A stretch of DNA of 64,000 bases from SMWD01 sp002729875 (GTDB lineage: Bacteria; Pseudomonadota; Gammaproteobacteria; Steroidobacterales; GCA-2729495), in assembly GCA_036010905.1 (NCBI GenBank), contig DASCMH010000001.1, positions 62,001 through 126,000 of the forward strand. The letters run 5' to 3'. The notes beneath the pieces were generated by a model. That model saw only the letters and a program-made list of their open reading frames with translations. It made no database searches and was not told where the DNA came from. Shown here piece after piece: positions 25,056-34,176 of this stretch. Every line of letters starts with the position of its first letter. The stretch's first letter is position 1. The position numbers and the translations under genes are program-made.

Positions 25056-25391
25056 ATGAATAAAATGAAGTATGATAAAGCCAGAAAACAGCTGCTCGAA
25101 AAAAAAATAGAGCTGGAAAAACGCATTTCAAAAATTCATAACCATGCGCGTAATCCGTTGAATGCTGACTCGGCAGAACAGGCAGCTGAACTCGGCAACG
25201 TCGAAGTCGTTGCAGCACTCGAGATGGAAGCCATTGAAGAACTGGCCGAAATAAAGGCTGCTTTGCATCGCCTTGATGACGGCAGCTACGGCATCTGTAT
25301 CTCCTGTGGTGAAGAAATCGGCACCAAGCGCATGGCTGTCAGACCCGAAAGTCATGAGTGTGTCGATTGCGCGAATTTGCCGCCAATCTGA
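25056..25391 (+). CDS. DksA/TraR-type C4 zinc-finger protein
   Basis: A 111-residue protein with a long coiled coil (about residues 5-70), a DGSYGICISCGEEI zinc half and CVDC at the C-terminus (four cysteines). At 111 residues it is shorter than E. coli DksA (151). Such proteins bind the RNA polymerase secondary channel and act with ppGpp, but the coiled-coil tip DxxDxA of DksA is not clearly present, so it is a DksA-like paralogue of uncertain role. Confidence 0.8.
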   Translation: MNKMKYDKARKQLLEKKIELEKRISKIHNHARNPLNADSAEQAAELGNVEVVAALEMEAIEELAEIKAALHRLDDGSYGICISCGEEIGTKRMAVRPESHECVDCANLPPI

Positions 25392-25412
25392 TCACCTCAC
25401 ATCTATATAGTC

Positions 25413-25835
25413 TCAGCGCGCAAATAATGTTTTAAGATTTGCGAACCCCTTGAACTCCAATGCATTGCCGCTCGGATCCCGGATAAAGAAGGTTCCCTGC
25501 TCACCCGGCAAACCTGCGAAACGAATGTACGGCTCGATGATGAATACCTGCCTGATTTCGGTAAGCCGTTTTGCCAGACGTTGCCAATCATCCATTGCTA
25601 ATACGATACCGTAATGCGGAACCGGTACACGCTTGCCGTCAACCTCATTACGATGTACTTCACCTTTTTGTGGCAGGCACAGGTGGCAAACAAACTGGTG
25701 GCCAAAAAAATCAAAATCAACCCATTGCTTATCGCTGCGACCCTCGCTACAACCCAGTACGCCAACATAAAAAGCCCGTGATGCTTCAAGATCAGCAACC
25801 GGAACAGCAACATGGAAGGGGCGCAACGCTGTCAT
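25413..25835 (-). CDS. Glyoxalase/VOC-superfamily protein
   Basis: A 140-residue protein with the VOC pattern: FHVAVPVADLEASRAFYVGVLGC at the N-terminus (His as metal ligand), HYGIVLAMDD and FFIRDPSGNALEFKGF (Glu as metal ligand) near the C-terminus. The family holds glyoxalases, dioxygenases and antibiotic-binding proteins; the substrate cannot be told. Starts 3 bases before the stop region of the next gene upstream, so they form a pair. Confidence 0.8.
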   Translation of the reverse strand: MTALRPFHVAVPVADLEASRAFYVGVLGCSEGRSDKQWVDFDFFGHQFVCHLCLPQKGEVHRNEVDGKRVPVPHYGIVLAMDDWQRLAKRLTEIRQVFIIEPYIRFAGLPGEQGTFFIRDPSGNALEFKGFANLKTLFAR

Positions 25836-25838
25836 GGG

Positions 25839-26870
25839 CTAGGTAGTAGCCTGCCAGTCATATGGATCCCATGCTACAGGTGCATGAGCAAGATATTCCT
25901 CGAGCATGGTCACGAATTGATCTTCATCAAGTGAAGTGCGCCGGCAGCCATCAAGATACAGGCGCGGAATAACATCATTAACATCTTCACCTCGCCAAAT
26001 GCCGGGCGCTTTTTCCAATTCATTCAACTGGTCGGCAATCCCTTCCAGGGATACACGCAACTGCGGCCGCCAGGATGTAAAGCGTAACCAGCTTTCATAC
26101 CGGTAATGAAGATCGATACCGCCACGATAAATTTTCAAGATCCGGTTGCAACGCGTCGCACTATTAATGGCAAATGGGTGAACCGCCGCCTGCTCCTCAT
26201 TCAGATAACGACGTACCGTTTTTTCAGGAAGATCGGCAGGAATCCTGATAACAGCCAGATCGTGTTCAGATCGTTCCTCGATGGCTACTTTCCCTGACTG
26301 CACAAGCGACTGACTCAGCTCAAGATGTTCGTACTGGTGCCGCCAAAATTTTTCATAGCTGCCGGGATCCTGCAAAAAACCAGCTACTAACGGCAGCAAT
26401 GCGCGGTAGAACGAAGCGACGCGGCGCTCCTCGCAATTACTGAATATTTCTTTATCCAGTGGCGATATGGCAGGATCAGTGAAGGCCTCAATAATAAAGC
26501 AAAGTCTCGCTGCATCCGGATCATTGACGATACCAAAATCTCCGGCCAAGCCACCTGATTCAAGCAAGGTGCGATGTTTACTCGCAAGATCCGGATTGCA
26601 AAATGTGAACATACTGAACAAACCATCTTCATCAAAATGATTATTCGATACGATATCAATCTGATGATCAATTTCTTGCGCATCCAGGTAAGCAAATACC
26701 GTTGCCGTAGAAGTATCACGTTGCAGTGAATCTGGTGTCTGATTATTCGGCCAATGGGACAATGTCAGCACCGTTGACGCCAGAGGAGGCCCATCAACAA
26801 TTGCGTTCGGCCGTGATCCTACTTCTTTGTACGGGACATAGCTGACAGGACATTCACTACCGGTATTCAT
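25839..26870 (-). CDS. Conserved-looking hypothetical protein (DUF6687-like)
   Basis: A 343-residue cytosolic protein. It has recurring acidic/aromatic stretches (VLTLSHWPNN, SNNHFDEDGLFSMFTF, HDLAVIRIP, WLRFTSWRP) that remind me of DUF6687, a family of unknown function, but I cannot verify it. The NHFDEDGLFS motif (about residues 77-86) looks like a metal site. Situated directly before the VOC gene (3 bases), so probably co-transcribed. Confidence 0.6.
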   Translation of the reverse strand: MNTGSECPVSYVPYKEVGSRPNAIVDGPPLASTVLTLSHWPNNQTPDSLQRDTSTATVFAYLDAQEIDHQIDIVSNNHFDEDGLFSMFTFCNPDLASKHRTLLESGGLAGDFGIVNDPDAARLCFIIEAFTDPAISPLDKEIFSNCEERRVASFYRALLPLVAGFLQDPGSYEKFWRHQYEHLELSQSLVQSGKVAIEERSEHDLAVIRIPADLPEKTVRRYLNEEQAAVHPFAINSATRCNRILKIYRGGIDLHYRYESWLRFTSWRPQLRVSLEGIADQLNELEKAPGIWRGEDVNDVIPRLYLDGCRRTSLDEDQFVTMLEEYLAHAPVAWDPYDWQATT

Positions 26871-26956
26871 GTATCAGCTTATTTGCCAGAAAACAGGCAT
26901 TAACACCAGTGAATAATTGATAGCAAGCTGGTTAGTTAACGGTGGCGCTAAATTGC

Positions 26957-27358
26957 TCAGGCAGCCGAACGCTGCGATCTTACGATGACACACACAACCC
27001 AGGCCACCAAGCCTGTAGCTATGGCTGCTGCCAATAGATACTGCGGCCCGGCGATATACACCCGACCCGGATCCTGTTCAGCGGGAAACAAGGCATCGCT
27101 CAAATACCATACGATACCTATAATGGCCGGCAATAGAGTTGGCCACAGAGCGATTGCTCTGCCAGCACCACCGTACTTCCTGCAGCCACGCAACAACAAA
27201 CCGGAAAATAAACCACCAAACAACATCGGAATTACGTTCATACTAAATACCGCAACCATCGTATCAACACGTGGTCCGAATATGACAATCCCTGTCAGGG
27301 TTGCTATGGCGGGCATCAAGAACATGCCGAGTAGATTTATTTTTGCGTAACCGCTCAT
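26957..27358 (-). CDS. Four-span membrane protein, hypothetical
   Basis: A 133-residue protein with four clear hydrophobic segments (about 7-28, 34-58, 68-88 and 105-128) and short loops. No family recognised. The ATG at 27358 was preferred; a GTG at 27382 would add eight residues. Downstream on its strand, at 26926-26940, is another CTAACCAGC, the motif found in the cassette-like region, but here it may be chance. Confidence 0.6.
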   Translation of the reverse strand: MSGYAKINLLGMFLMPAIATLTGIVIFGPRVDTMVAVFSMNVIPMLFGGLFSGLLLRGCRKYGGAGRAIALWPTLLPAIIGIVWYLSDALFPAEQDPGRVYIAGPQYLLAAAIATGLVAWVVCVIVRSQRSAA

Positions 27359-27382
27359 CGTTTTTCCCACTACTAAAACCAC

Positions 27383-27700
27383 CGGTGAGTAATTTTATCA
27401 GGCTGCACTCAAGTGATGCACCCTTTTTCAGGTCCTGAGGTGGGCAGCCCCGGGGCATATGCCCACCCATGTCGATCAGGACTGCATCATTGCAAACCGT
27501 GTCCACTACGCGGCGCAGGCAGCGCCTGCCTTTACAGCATGAACATGAACCTGGTCACGAAAACCCGAATCACCACCTGGGGTCGGACATACTGTTTCCA
27601 ACACAGATCGTTTGAAGGTCGCAGGGCAGAAGAATTGTTAACAGGCTGAAACATCATGCTGCAAGGTACAACATACTCGGAATATGCCGCAAGCGTTAAC
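27383..27700. other. Non-coding stretch with two hairpins
   Basis: No convincing gene. Two inverted repeats are visible: GGTGGGCA/TGCCCACC with a 13-base loop (27440-27470) and GCAGGC/GCCTGC around 27518-27531. No T-run follows either. Possible mRNA end signals or structured RNA; nothing more can be said. Confidence 0.3.
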
Positions 27701-28480
27701 TCAGCGGAGATTATCCACAATTGCTGACAAGCAAACATAAAAACTGTCTGGATTGTCATTCATAACAAAATGTCCCGCTTGTTCGATCGCAATGGTCTGC
27801 GCCGGCAGAATACAGGCCAATTCCTGCAAATGTTGATTTTCCGCACCATAGACAAAAAACTTTCGACATTCTGCCCGTTGGTAGTGCTGCAGCAGGGTTC
27901 GCTGCGCCAACAATTCCATTAATGATCGACTGCTGGCATAAAATGCGTCTGTATCGACCCTGCCCAGATCGAATACAACCTTTGGATCATTACTCATCCG
28001 CTGTCGAAATTCAGGAAATACCGACTGACAAAATTCATCCTTTGATACACCAGCCGTCATCGCCGCAAGACCGCAACTGGACCTGAACAAGCGCGGCTCC
28101 ACAAGCACCAGGCTCTCGAGTCTGGATAAAACCTGTGGCGGCAATAATAATGCGATAGACCCGCCCATACTGTGTGCCACAAGATGAATTCGCCGTAACG
28201 CGTACGCATCTATTAATGCTCCCAGCACACGGGCATAGTCATCGAGCTGGGCGCCGAAGCCCGGTGGACAGGCAGTATGTCCGAATCCCGGCAGATCGGT
28301 TGCCAGCAGGGATTTACCGCGTAATTCAGAACGCTGCCACGCTTCACGCCAGCTTTCCTTGCTGCAACCAAGCCCATGGACAAACAATATCAGATCATCA
28401 CCATCCTCACGGAAGCGCACTGACAACCGGTACTCGGTGGCACGTACCCGCACCGGGCATACTGAAGTCTGATTGATCAT
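27701..28480 (-). CDS. Alpha/beta hydrolase
   Basis: A 259-residue hydrolase with FVHGLGCSKESW (oxyanion loop), nucleophile VAHSMGGS (about residue 107) and catalytic histidine in EQAGHFVMNDNPDSFY near the C-terminus. The cap region is short. Substrate unknown; the family includes esterases, C-C hydrolases and haloalkane-type enzymes. Confidence 0.8.
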   Translation of the reverse strand: MINQTSVCPVRVRATEYRLSVRFREDGDDLILFVHGLGCSKESWREAWQRSELRGKSLLATDLPGFGHTACPPGFGAQLDDYARVLGALIDAYALRRIHLVAHSMGGSIALLLPPQVLSRLESLVLVEPRLFRSSCGLAAMTAGVSKDEFCQSVFPEFRQRMSNDPKVVFDLGRVDTDAFYASSRSLMELLAQRTLLQHYQRAECRKFFVYGAENQHLQELACILPAQTIAIEQAGHFVMNDNPDSFYVCLSAIVDNLR

Positions 28481-28604
28481 AGGGCTCGTCGTAAAATGTC
28501 GTGATTCATGCGCATGTTATGGTTCTCAACCCGGCTCCTTGCCACACAAATGGGCCGGTTACTGATAAACAATATTTAACTGCACACTCATAATATATAC
28601 ATCG

Positions 28605-28943
28605 TCAATTACCGCCCGATTGCTGACAATTCCAGCACACTCCAAGCGTCAGCGGATTTTTCTCACCGCAACCCCTGCATGTCCATTCACTTGCGGGGTC
28701 ATCTACCGCAGATGATTGCGCCTCATACTCAGAAATAAGTTGCCCGGCCAGCTGACGGTAGCCTGTCGGCACATGAATTTCGACCTCGATGACTTCGGCC
28801 GGTAACTCGCCGAAACCGGAAGACAATCCTTCTCCGAAAAGATGCACCTGAATATTGTGCTGCCCTAACAAACCCCTGATGACATGTGCCTCCAGTGCAT
28901 TTGCCGCACGATAAATAAGCACAAAACCATCAAGCCTGTTCAT
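28605..28943 (-). CDS. DUF2007-type protein with C-terminal zinc finger
   Basis: A 112-residue protein. The N-terminus FVLIYRAANALEAHVIRGLLG (in pieces) is the DUF2007 pattern (signal-transducing-type, binds small ligand?), and a C4 finger CRGCGEKNPLTLGVCWNC ends it. The ATG at 28943 lies inside the 3' end of the upstream gene (14-base overlap). Function unknown. Confidence 0.7.
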   Translation of the reverse strand: MNRLDGFVLIYRAANALEAHVIRGLLGQHNIQVHLFGEGLSSGFGELPAEVIEVEIHVPTGYRQLAGQLISEYEAQSSAVDDPASEWTCRGCGEKNPLTLGVCWNCQQSGGN

Positions 28944-29364
28944 GGTCAGCCAGTAGTCGCGCAACCACCAATCGATCAGTTGCAGATATTGATATATTTT
29001 TCCTGAGTTCCCCCACCAACCGGTACTCAGCCACTGTCCTGATCCGGCCACAGGCCAGCACAATGGCGGCTGAACGGGTCTCAGGTGCACACAATATTGA
29101 CAATGACGGTAACCCGTCACGACCCATAGCCTGATCTATGCCAGACAAGCTGTATGTTGTGTCGATCAATTCGATAAGGCTGGTCAAGATAGCGAGCAAT
29201 TCCCCGATAGATTGAGCCATCATCACATTGCTGGTTAATTTTTTTTCAAAATAAAGATGTGGATCCAGCGCACCATCTGAAACAAACCGGATAACACGAA
29301 TGGAATAATCCCTGAGTGCCTCACAGATTGCAGTATCCCCGGTTTCACCACCCCCAGGCATCAT
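28930..29364 (-). CDS. Hypothetical cytosolic protein
   Basis: A 144-residue protein starting MMPGGGETGDTAI. No hydrophobic span or recognised motif; AVAP-like features absent. It overlaps the DUF2007 gene by 14 bases and lies 29 bases after the DUF456 gene, so all three likely share a transcript. Could be a real small conserved protein. Confidence 0.5.
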   Translation of the reverse strand: MMPGGGETGDTAICEALRDYSIRVIRFVSDGALDPHLYFEKKLTSNVMMAQSIGELLAILTSLIELIDTTYSLSGIDQAMGRDGLPSLSILCAPETRSAAIVLACGRIRTVAEYRLVGELRKNISISATDRLVVARLLADHEQA

Positions 29365-29393
29365 GTGTCAAAGTATCTCCCGACCCGATGCGA

Positions 29394-29876
29394 TCACATA
29401 AAACGCATCAGGGTGAAAATTCCCAGCATCGAAAATGCAAGCGTAAGCTTGGCCGCGACGCCGATCAGCAGACCGATTGTCGCACCTATGCCGGCTTGTC
29501 CGGCCGCACGCAGATCCCGTCCTGCCGTCAGTTCACCGATCCCGGCACCTATGAAGGGTCCCACCACAATCCCGACAAAACCAAAGAACAGGCCGGCGAC
29601 GGCACCGAGAGCCGCACCAAGCATGGCACGTGGCGATGCGCCAAAATGCCGCATACCAAAAACTCCCGCAATCAGGTCTACCGCATAAGTCAGCGTCGCG
29701 AGAACGGCCAGTATGACCAGCGTCCCGGTACCGACATAAATAAAGTCTTCGGCCCAGGCGATACAGAAGAGACCGGCAAGCAACAACGGTGCGCCCGGTA
29801 AAACCGGCAAGGCAAGCCCGGCAAGGCCTGCCAGTGCCAGACAAATACCGATGACCGTGAGCAGAATCATTTCCAT
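29394..29876 (-). CDS. DUF456-family membrane protein
   Basis: A 160-residue hydrophobic, Gly-rich protein (AGLALPVLPGAPLLLAG, GFVGIVVGPFIGAGIGEL) of the DUF456 type, with about five spans. Function unknown. ATG at 29876 chosen over 29939 because the upstream part is not membrane-like. First in a run with the hypothetical and DUF2007 genes. Confidence 0.78.
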   Translation of the reverse strand: MEMILLTVIGICLALAGLAGLALPVLPGAPLLLAGLFCIAWAEDFIYVGTGTLVILAVLATLTYAVDLIAGVFGMRHFGASPRAMLGAALGAVAGLFFGFVGIVVGPFIGAGIGELTAGRDLRAAGQAGIGATIGLLIGVAAKLTLAFSMLGIFTLMRFM

Positions 29877-29988
29877 GCCAGGATATTGCCCGCAATCAGG
29901 CTGCCAATCGATAAATTTTACGGCCGGCGTGGGGAACAACCCTGGTGCAGTGACCTTGCAGGCCCACCAGGAGAGCTTTGATCATTTT

Positions 29989-30597
29989 TCATCCCCCGAG
30001 TGGTCCATCGATCGAGGCATGCAGATCTTTTAACAAACCGTCCCTGATACTGTAGATCCAGCCATGTATCCGCAAAGCTTGCCCACGTGACCAGGCAGTC
30101 TTGACAGCCTCGGTTTCACTAAGGCAGCGTACCTGCTCGATTACATTGAGTTCACACAGTCGATCGTGGCGTTCGGCCTCGCTCGCCAAAGCAGCCAGAG
30201 TAGTTGCATGTTGTTCACGTAAAGCAACGATACTGCTAATCCAGTCACCGATCAGGCCGGTCGCCTGTCCGCGTAATGCAGCGAGTACGCCGCCACACCC
30301 ATAATGACCGCAAACCACGATGTATTTAACGCCAAGAATTTCAACGGCGTACTGAATGACGGCCTGACAATTTAAATCATCGATTGACACTATATTCGCG
30401 ATGTTGCGATGGACAAATGCCTCGCCAGGTTGCAGCCCGGCAACCTGGTTAACCGGCACACGACTATCTGAGCAGCCGATCCATAGGTGCTCCGGTTCCT
30501 GTTGACTCACCAGCCGATTGAAAAAATCCGGATCGGATTCACACATACTCCGTGCCCATTCACGGTTGGCTGCAAATATAGCTTTCATATCAGGCAT
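29989..30597 (-). CDS. Beta-class carbonic anhydrase
   Basis: A 202-residue enzyme. Zinc ligands: Cys in GCSDSRV (about residue 42) and His/Cys in VVCGHYGCGGV (about 98-102); Asp-Arg pair in CSDSR. Interconverts CO2 and bicarbonate. The ATG at 30597 is preferred because AGGAACG lies about 8 bases upstream; a longer reading to 30627 would add ten residues. Confidence 0.92.
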   Translation of the reverse strand: MPDMKAIFAANREWARSMCESDPDFFNRLVSQQEPEHLWIGCSDSRVPVNQVAGLQPGEAFVHRNIANIVSIDDLNCQAVIQYAVEILGVKYIVVCGHYGCGGVLAALRGQATGLIGDWISSIVALREQHATTLAALASEAERHDRLCELNVIEQVRCLSETEAVKTAWSRGQALRIHGWIYSIRDGLLKDLHASIDGPLGG

Positions 30598-30729
30598 ACG
30601 TATCGTTCCTGCAAAACTTCCTATCAATGATGAGGTTGATTCTCAACCACTAAGAATGCGCAGATAGCGATGCTACGGGAAGAAAAAAGGCTGTCATCGG
30701 ACAATAATACATACCTGCACAACATACGC

Positions 30730-31014
30730 TCATTCGAAAAGATGGTTGCAACCCGGGCAACTGGACTTGCTAAACAAAGGCCTGTAAAGGCTGGCATCGA
30801 GCAATCCTTTGTAGAACCATCGCTGACCGCAGGCAGGACAAATAACAAAAGCAACCGTGAACCCGTAGCCCACCACCGCAATTACCGTTCCTACCGTCCA
30901 CGACACGCCTGACTGCTCAAAAATTGGTGCTACAGAACCAAATATCAAAGCCGCTACACCAACCCAGAATTTCCACATTTGTTGCGTTTTACTGATAACA
31001 GAATGACTAAACAT
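30730..31014 (-). CDS. Small membrane protein with zinc ribbon
   Basis: A 94-residue protein with two hydrophobic segments (about 14-31 and 38-60) followed by a CPACG/CPGC zinc ribbon. Orientation would leave the ribbon on the cytosolic side. No family recognised. Confidence 0.5.
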   Translation of the reverse strand: MFSHSVISKTQQMWKFWVGVAALIFGSVAPIFEQSGVSWTVGTVIAVVGYGFTVAFVICPACGQRWFYKGLLDASLYRPLFSKSSCPGCNHLFE

Positions 31015-31047
31015 ATTCCTTCCTGATTAATATAAAATTACTTTTGA

Positions 31048-32724
31048 TCACCCCGAAACCGGACCGAAGGTTCGGGTTTTGCGCTTGATTACGCCCCCCC
31101 ACTTGCGGTCAACAAGCTCAAATGACTCTGGTGCCAATTCCTCAAGCAGCGCCCGATTCAGCCTGGGGAACACTTCTGGTCCATTTTCCTCAGACCATTG
31201 TTTTGTCGCATCGATAACAATTTTACTGACTTTTCCATCGATATCGCGGCTTGGGTCAAGACCCATGGCACGTACATTCTCAACTATTTTTGTTGCTGTC
31301 TTCGGCATCCACCTGGAGCCAATTGCATGATTGACCTGCTGAGTATCGAGCACATCAACATCCTCATCGACAACAATGACAACTTTAAAAATAGGAATAA
31401 TTGAAGCAAGACGCTGGCCTGCCTGTAATCCTTCCCCGGGCCTGGTCTTCCTGATGCGAATATAAGTAAGGCCTGTTGCATCCACCGGCGAATGCAATTC
31501 TATCAAATTCGGTACCAAACGCCTAAGACTCGTATTGAATAACACTGCGGTTGGTGCGGTTGCATAGCCCCGCGTTGCACCGGTGAACTGGTTAAGAATC
31601 CATGGATTCTTACGATGTGTAACTGCCAGAACATTAATAATAAAATTGGCCTCACGCTTATCTCCCAGGTAACCGTACATTTCTCCGAACGGACCCTCCG
31701 GCATCAGATCATCAAGCGGCACCTCGCCCTCGATAATCATCTCGGCGCTGGCCGGCACCATATGATCATTGGTTTCCGAACGTACAACCTTAACCGGCTT
31801 GCCCCGCATACCGCCGGCAACAGCAAGTTCGTCCACCTGTTTCTTGCTCATGCGATTGACAATACGCGAGCTGCTAATCGTCCAGATGACAGGATCCAGG
31901 CCAAGGGCAATTGAAATCCTGACACTTTTCTCGCCCCGCTCCTTGGCAGCCATTAACGTACGCCAGGCTGTCTGATTTGGCTCCGGATTGAATCCGAGCA
32001 GGCGCGGACCACGCAACTCACACCGATAGGTACCAAAATTCTTGCCGATAACCGGACCATAGGTAAACGAAGATCCGGTATTGACATAACGTCGCGAATC
32101 GGCCGGATTGCTCTGGATAAATGCAAATCTGGTCAAATCAATATCATCGCCAAGCAGGACAAACTCCTTGCAAGCTGCCTCATCACGAGCAACCTCTACA
32201 GGTGCTATTGTCGGATATTCTCCATCTACCAGCATCCCTTCAAGCTTTTTCATGGTCTTGCGATAGGTTGCGACACCATCATCCGGCACCAACTCAACAC
32301 CGAACGTAATGGCCTCGGTAAACCAATGCCCCATATGATTAACAATTACCGGGCCCGTAACCCACTTACCATCAATCTTGACTTCTTCCGCTATGATGCA
32401 AGGTGCCTCATACCAGCCGTACTCATCAGTGAGTCGATACATTAACGCTGCCAGTTCATAGGCATCCTGATCGATGCGTGGCAGCCGCAACACCAGGCCA
32501 TGAGCCTCGATCGCCTCAATATAATCGCGAAAAGAATCGAACGGTGCGCACGGCGTATTCCGGATTGTCTCAGCCACACTAACGGCTGCTGCCTGACCAC
32601 TGCTCGCCGCACATCCACTTACCAATTGTGTAGCCGACAGCGCCGCAAGACCGGCCCCACCGGCCAGCATGGTTCGTCGTGATACAGTTTGTTCGTCATG
32701 CTCCAATTCCGGATCGTTTGGCAT
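31048..32724 (-). CDS. UbiD-family decarboxylase with Tat lipoprotein signal
   Basis: A 558-residue protein. UbiD features: NFGTYRCELRG (arginine of the prFMN site), EGEVPLDDLMPEGPFGE (the two catalytic glutamates) and GYLGDKREANF. UbiD enzymes add or remove carboxyl groups using prenylated FMN. The N-terminus is unusual: VSRRTMLAGGAG is a twin-arginine motif, followed by a hydrophobic stretch and lipobox LVSGC. This implies export of the folded, cofactor-loaded enzyme and anchoring in the membrane. AAGGA lies 8 bases before ATG 32724, supporting the start. No UbiX-like partner is in the window. Whether it is active is unknown. Confidence 0.82.
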   Translation of the reverse strand: MPNDPELEHDEQTVSRRTMLAGGAGLAALSATQLVSGCAASSGQAAAVSVAETIRNTPCAPFDSFRDYIEAIEAHGLVLRLPRIDQDAYELAALMYRLTDEYGWYEAPCIIAEEVKIDGKWVTGPVIVNHMGHWFTEAITFGVELVPDDGVATYRKTMKKLEGMLVDGEYPTIAPVEVARDEAACKEFVLLGDDIDLTRFAFIQSNPADSRRYVNTGSSFTYGPVIGKNFGTYRCELRGPRLLGFNPEPNQTAWRTLMAAKERGEKSVRISIALGLDPVIWTISSSRIVNRMSKKQVDELAVAGGMRGKPVKVVRSETNDHMVPASAEMIIEGEVPLDDLMPEGPFGEMYGYLGDKREANFIINVLAVTHRKNPWILNQFTGATRGYATAPTAVLFNTSLRRLVPNLIELHSPVDATGLTYIRIRKTRPGEGLQAGQRLASIIPIFKVVIVVDEDVDVLDTQQVNHAIGSRWMPKTATKIVENVRAMGLDPSRDIDGKVSKIVIDATKQWSEENGPEVFPRLNRALLEELAPESFELVDRKWGGVIKRKTRTFGPVSG

Positions 32725-32821
32725 AGTCGCATTCCTTAAATGAGGAGTATTTTTTCCGCAAACAAACCGATCAGACATAGCTGATCAAATCGATATACAG
32801 CCATGGACAGTTTGATAGCAC

Positions 32822-33070
32822 TTAGTCAGTGCCAGTATCTATTAATTTTTTCTTTTCGTCACGTTCGAGCCGTTTGATTGCGCTCTCACGTCGCAGAGCC
32901 TCAGCACGAGTAACGACAGACTCGGAATAAACCAGTCTTACCGGGCGACGAGAACGAGTGTACTTGGCTCCGCGTCCTGCATTATGCAAACTGATCCGCC
33001 GCTCAACATTCTTCGCAATGCCCGTATACAAACTGTTATCGGAACAGCACAATATATATACAGTCCACAT
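32822..33070 (-). CDS. GIY-YIG nuclease-like protein (YhbQ/UPF0213)
   Basis: An 82-residue GIY-YIG domain: VYILCCSDNSLYTGIAKN, and RRESAIKRLERDEK near the C-terminus. Small stand-alone members are common in proteobacteria, and their role is unclear. Same strand as its neighbours. Confidence 0.85.
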   Translation of the reverse strand: MWTVYILCCSDNSLYTGIAKNVERRISLHNAGRGAKYTRSRRPVRLVYSESVVTRAEALRRESAIKRLERDEKKKLIDTGTD

Positions 33071-33107
33071 GTTGAATCGTTCCGCTGTAGCGGATGTGCC
33101 GGCCTGT

Positions 33108-33500
33108 TTACAGGGAGCCGAGAGCTATGACAAAGGTCTCACGCATGCGGTAAAGCGGTGTTTTACCCCGTGTGACATCATCAATGAATCCATGATTTTC
33201 CAGTCCTGCTGCAATTTCCTGCAGATCAGGCAATTCATCCTCATAATAAACAAATTTAACATCTTCACTGACGAAAGTGATCTGTGATGATTTGAGGATG
33301 GCAAACTCGCGGACATCTTTAAACTCGGCCTTACCCAGCTCGGTACGGACATCATCAAAAAAATCCGGACATTTCCGATACAGTTTGCGCAATACTTTGT
33401 CTGACTGACTACCGGCTCGGTTACGTCGAGTGACCAGCAAGAGTAGAACGGCACCTGCTCCAGCCAGGAATGCTAACAAGTGAGTAATCCAGCCCGTCAT
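33108..33500 (-). CDS. Hypothetical membrane-anchored protein
   Basis: A 130-residue protein with one N-terminal hydrophobic span (about residues 4-23) and a cytosolic, mixed alpha/beta C-terminal part (KFVYYEDELPDLQEIAAGL). No family recognised. Confidence 0.5.
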   Translation of the reverse strand: MTGWITHLLAFLAGAGAVLLLLVTRRNRAGSQSDKVLRKLYRKCPDFFDDVRTELGKAEFKDVREFAILKSSQITFVSEDVKFVYYEDELPDLQEIAAGLENHGFIDDVTRGKTPLYRMRETFVIALGSL

Positions 33501-33616
33501 AATCTATCCATATAAAGCGCACAACATATCCCGAGCTAGTGCGTTACCCTCTATGCCGATAATATATGCATCGAATCAACCGGCGACAACACTGAGAATC
33601 GTGTCAGCAGATTTAC

Positions 33617-33988
33617 TCATACACTAACAGTGGTATCTGCTTTTTCGGTCAGATCGGCAATAAAACGATTATCCGCATCAACCAGAATAACTTTTGGCTC
33701 AATGGGCTGATCAGTTGTCTCAAAACCCATGATGACAACTTCTTCACCAACCCCGACGGTATGCGCGGCAGGACCATTCATGGCAATCTGTCCTGAGCCC
33801 GGTTCGCCGACAATAACGTAGGTTTCCAAACGTACGCCAGTTGTATTGCTTGCAATCAGAACACGTTCATTCCGCCACAGACCGACCCGCTCGATGAGTT
33901 CCGCATCAATCGTGATGCTGCCAACATACTCGGGATTCGCTTCCGTAATGGTCGCTTTATGAATTTTTGAGCGCAGGACTGAGCGCAC
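33617..33988 (-). CDS. panD: Aspartate 1-decarboxylase (PanD)
   Basis: A 123-residue proenzyme. The processing serine is in YVGSITID (about residue 25), giving the pyruvoyl group; RLETYVI and MNGPAAHTVGVGEEVVIM (in parts) match the family. It makes beta-alanine for pantothenate. The start is a GTG at 33988, since CAGGAG lies 7 bases before it and the protein then begins VRSVLRSKIHKA. No panB/panC nearby. Confidence 0.9.
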   Translation of the reverse strand: MRSVLRSKIHKATITEANPEYVGSITIDAELIERVGLWRNERVLIASNTTGVRLETYVIVGEPGSGQIAMNGPAAHTVGVGEEVVIMGFETTDQPIEPKVILVDADNRFIADLTEKADTTVSV

Positions 33989-34176
33989 CTTAAGTCTCCT
34001 GATTAATGGTAACGGACTCCAATTGTCATCCGGACACTGAAGCAAGCCGCTTCTTATACCGTAATAATACTAATAATCAAACAAATACGGGCAGAAATAA
34101 TGGGTGATTAGACATAATTTACGCCCAAAACCTTCATTTCGTTGCTTATTCCGCTCACACGGCTCAGAGCATGCCA

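Noticed and set aside
26926..26940. CTAACCAGC on the minus strand after the membrane gene as another attC site
   Set aside because: A nine-base match is expected by chance and no pairing partner is present.
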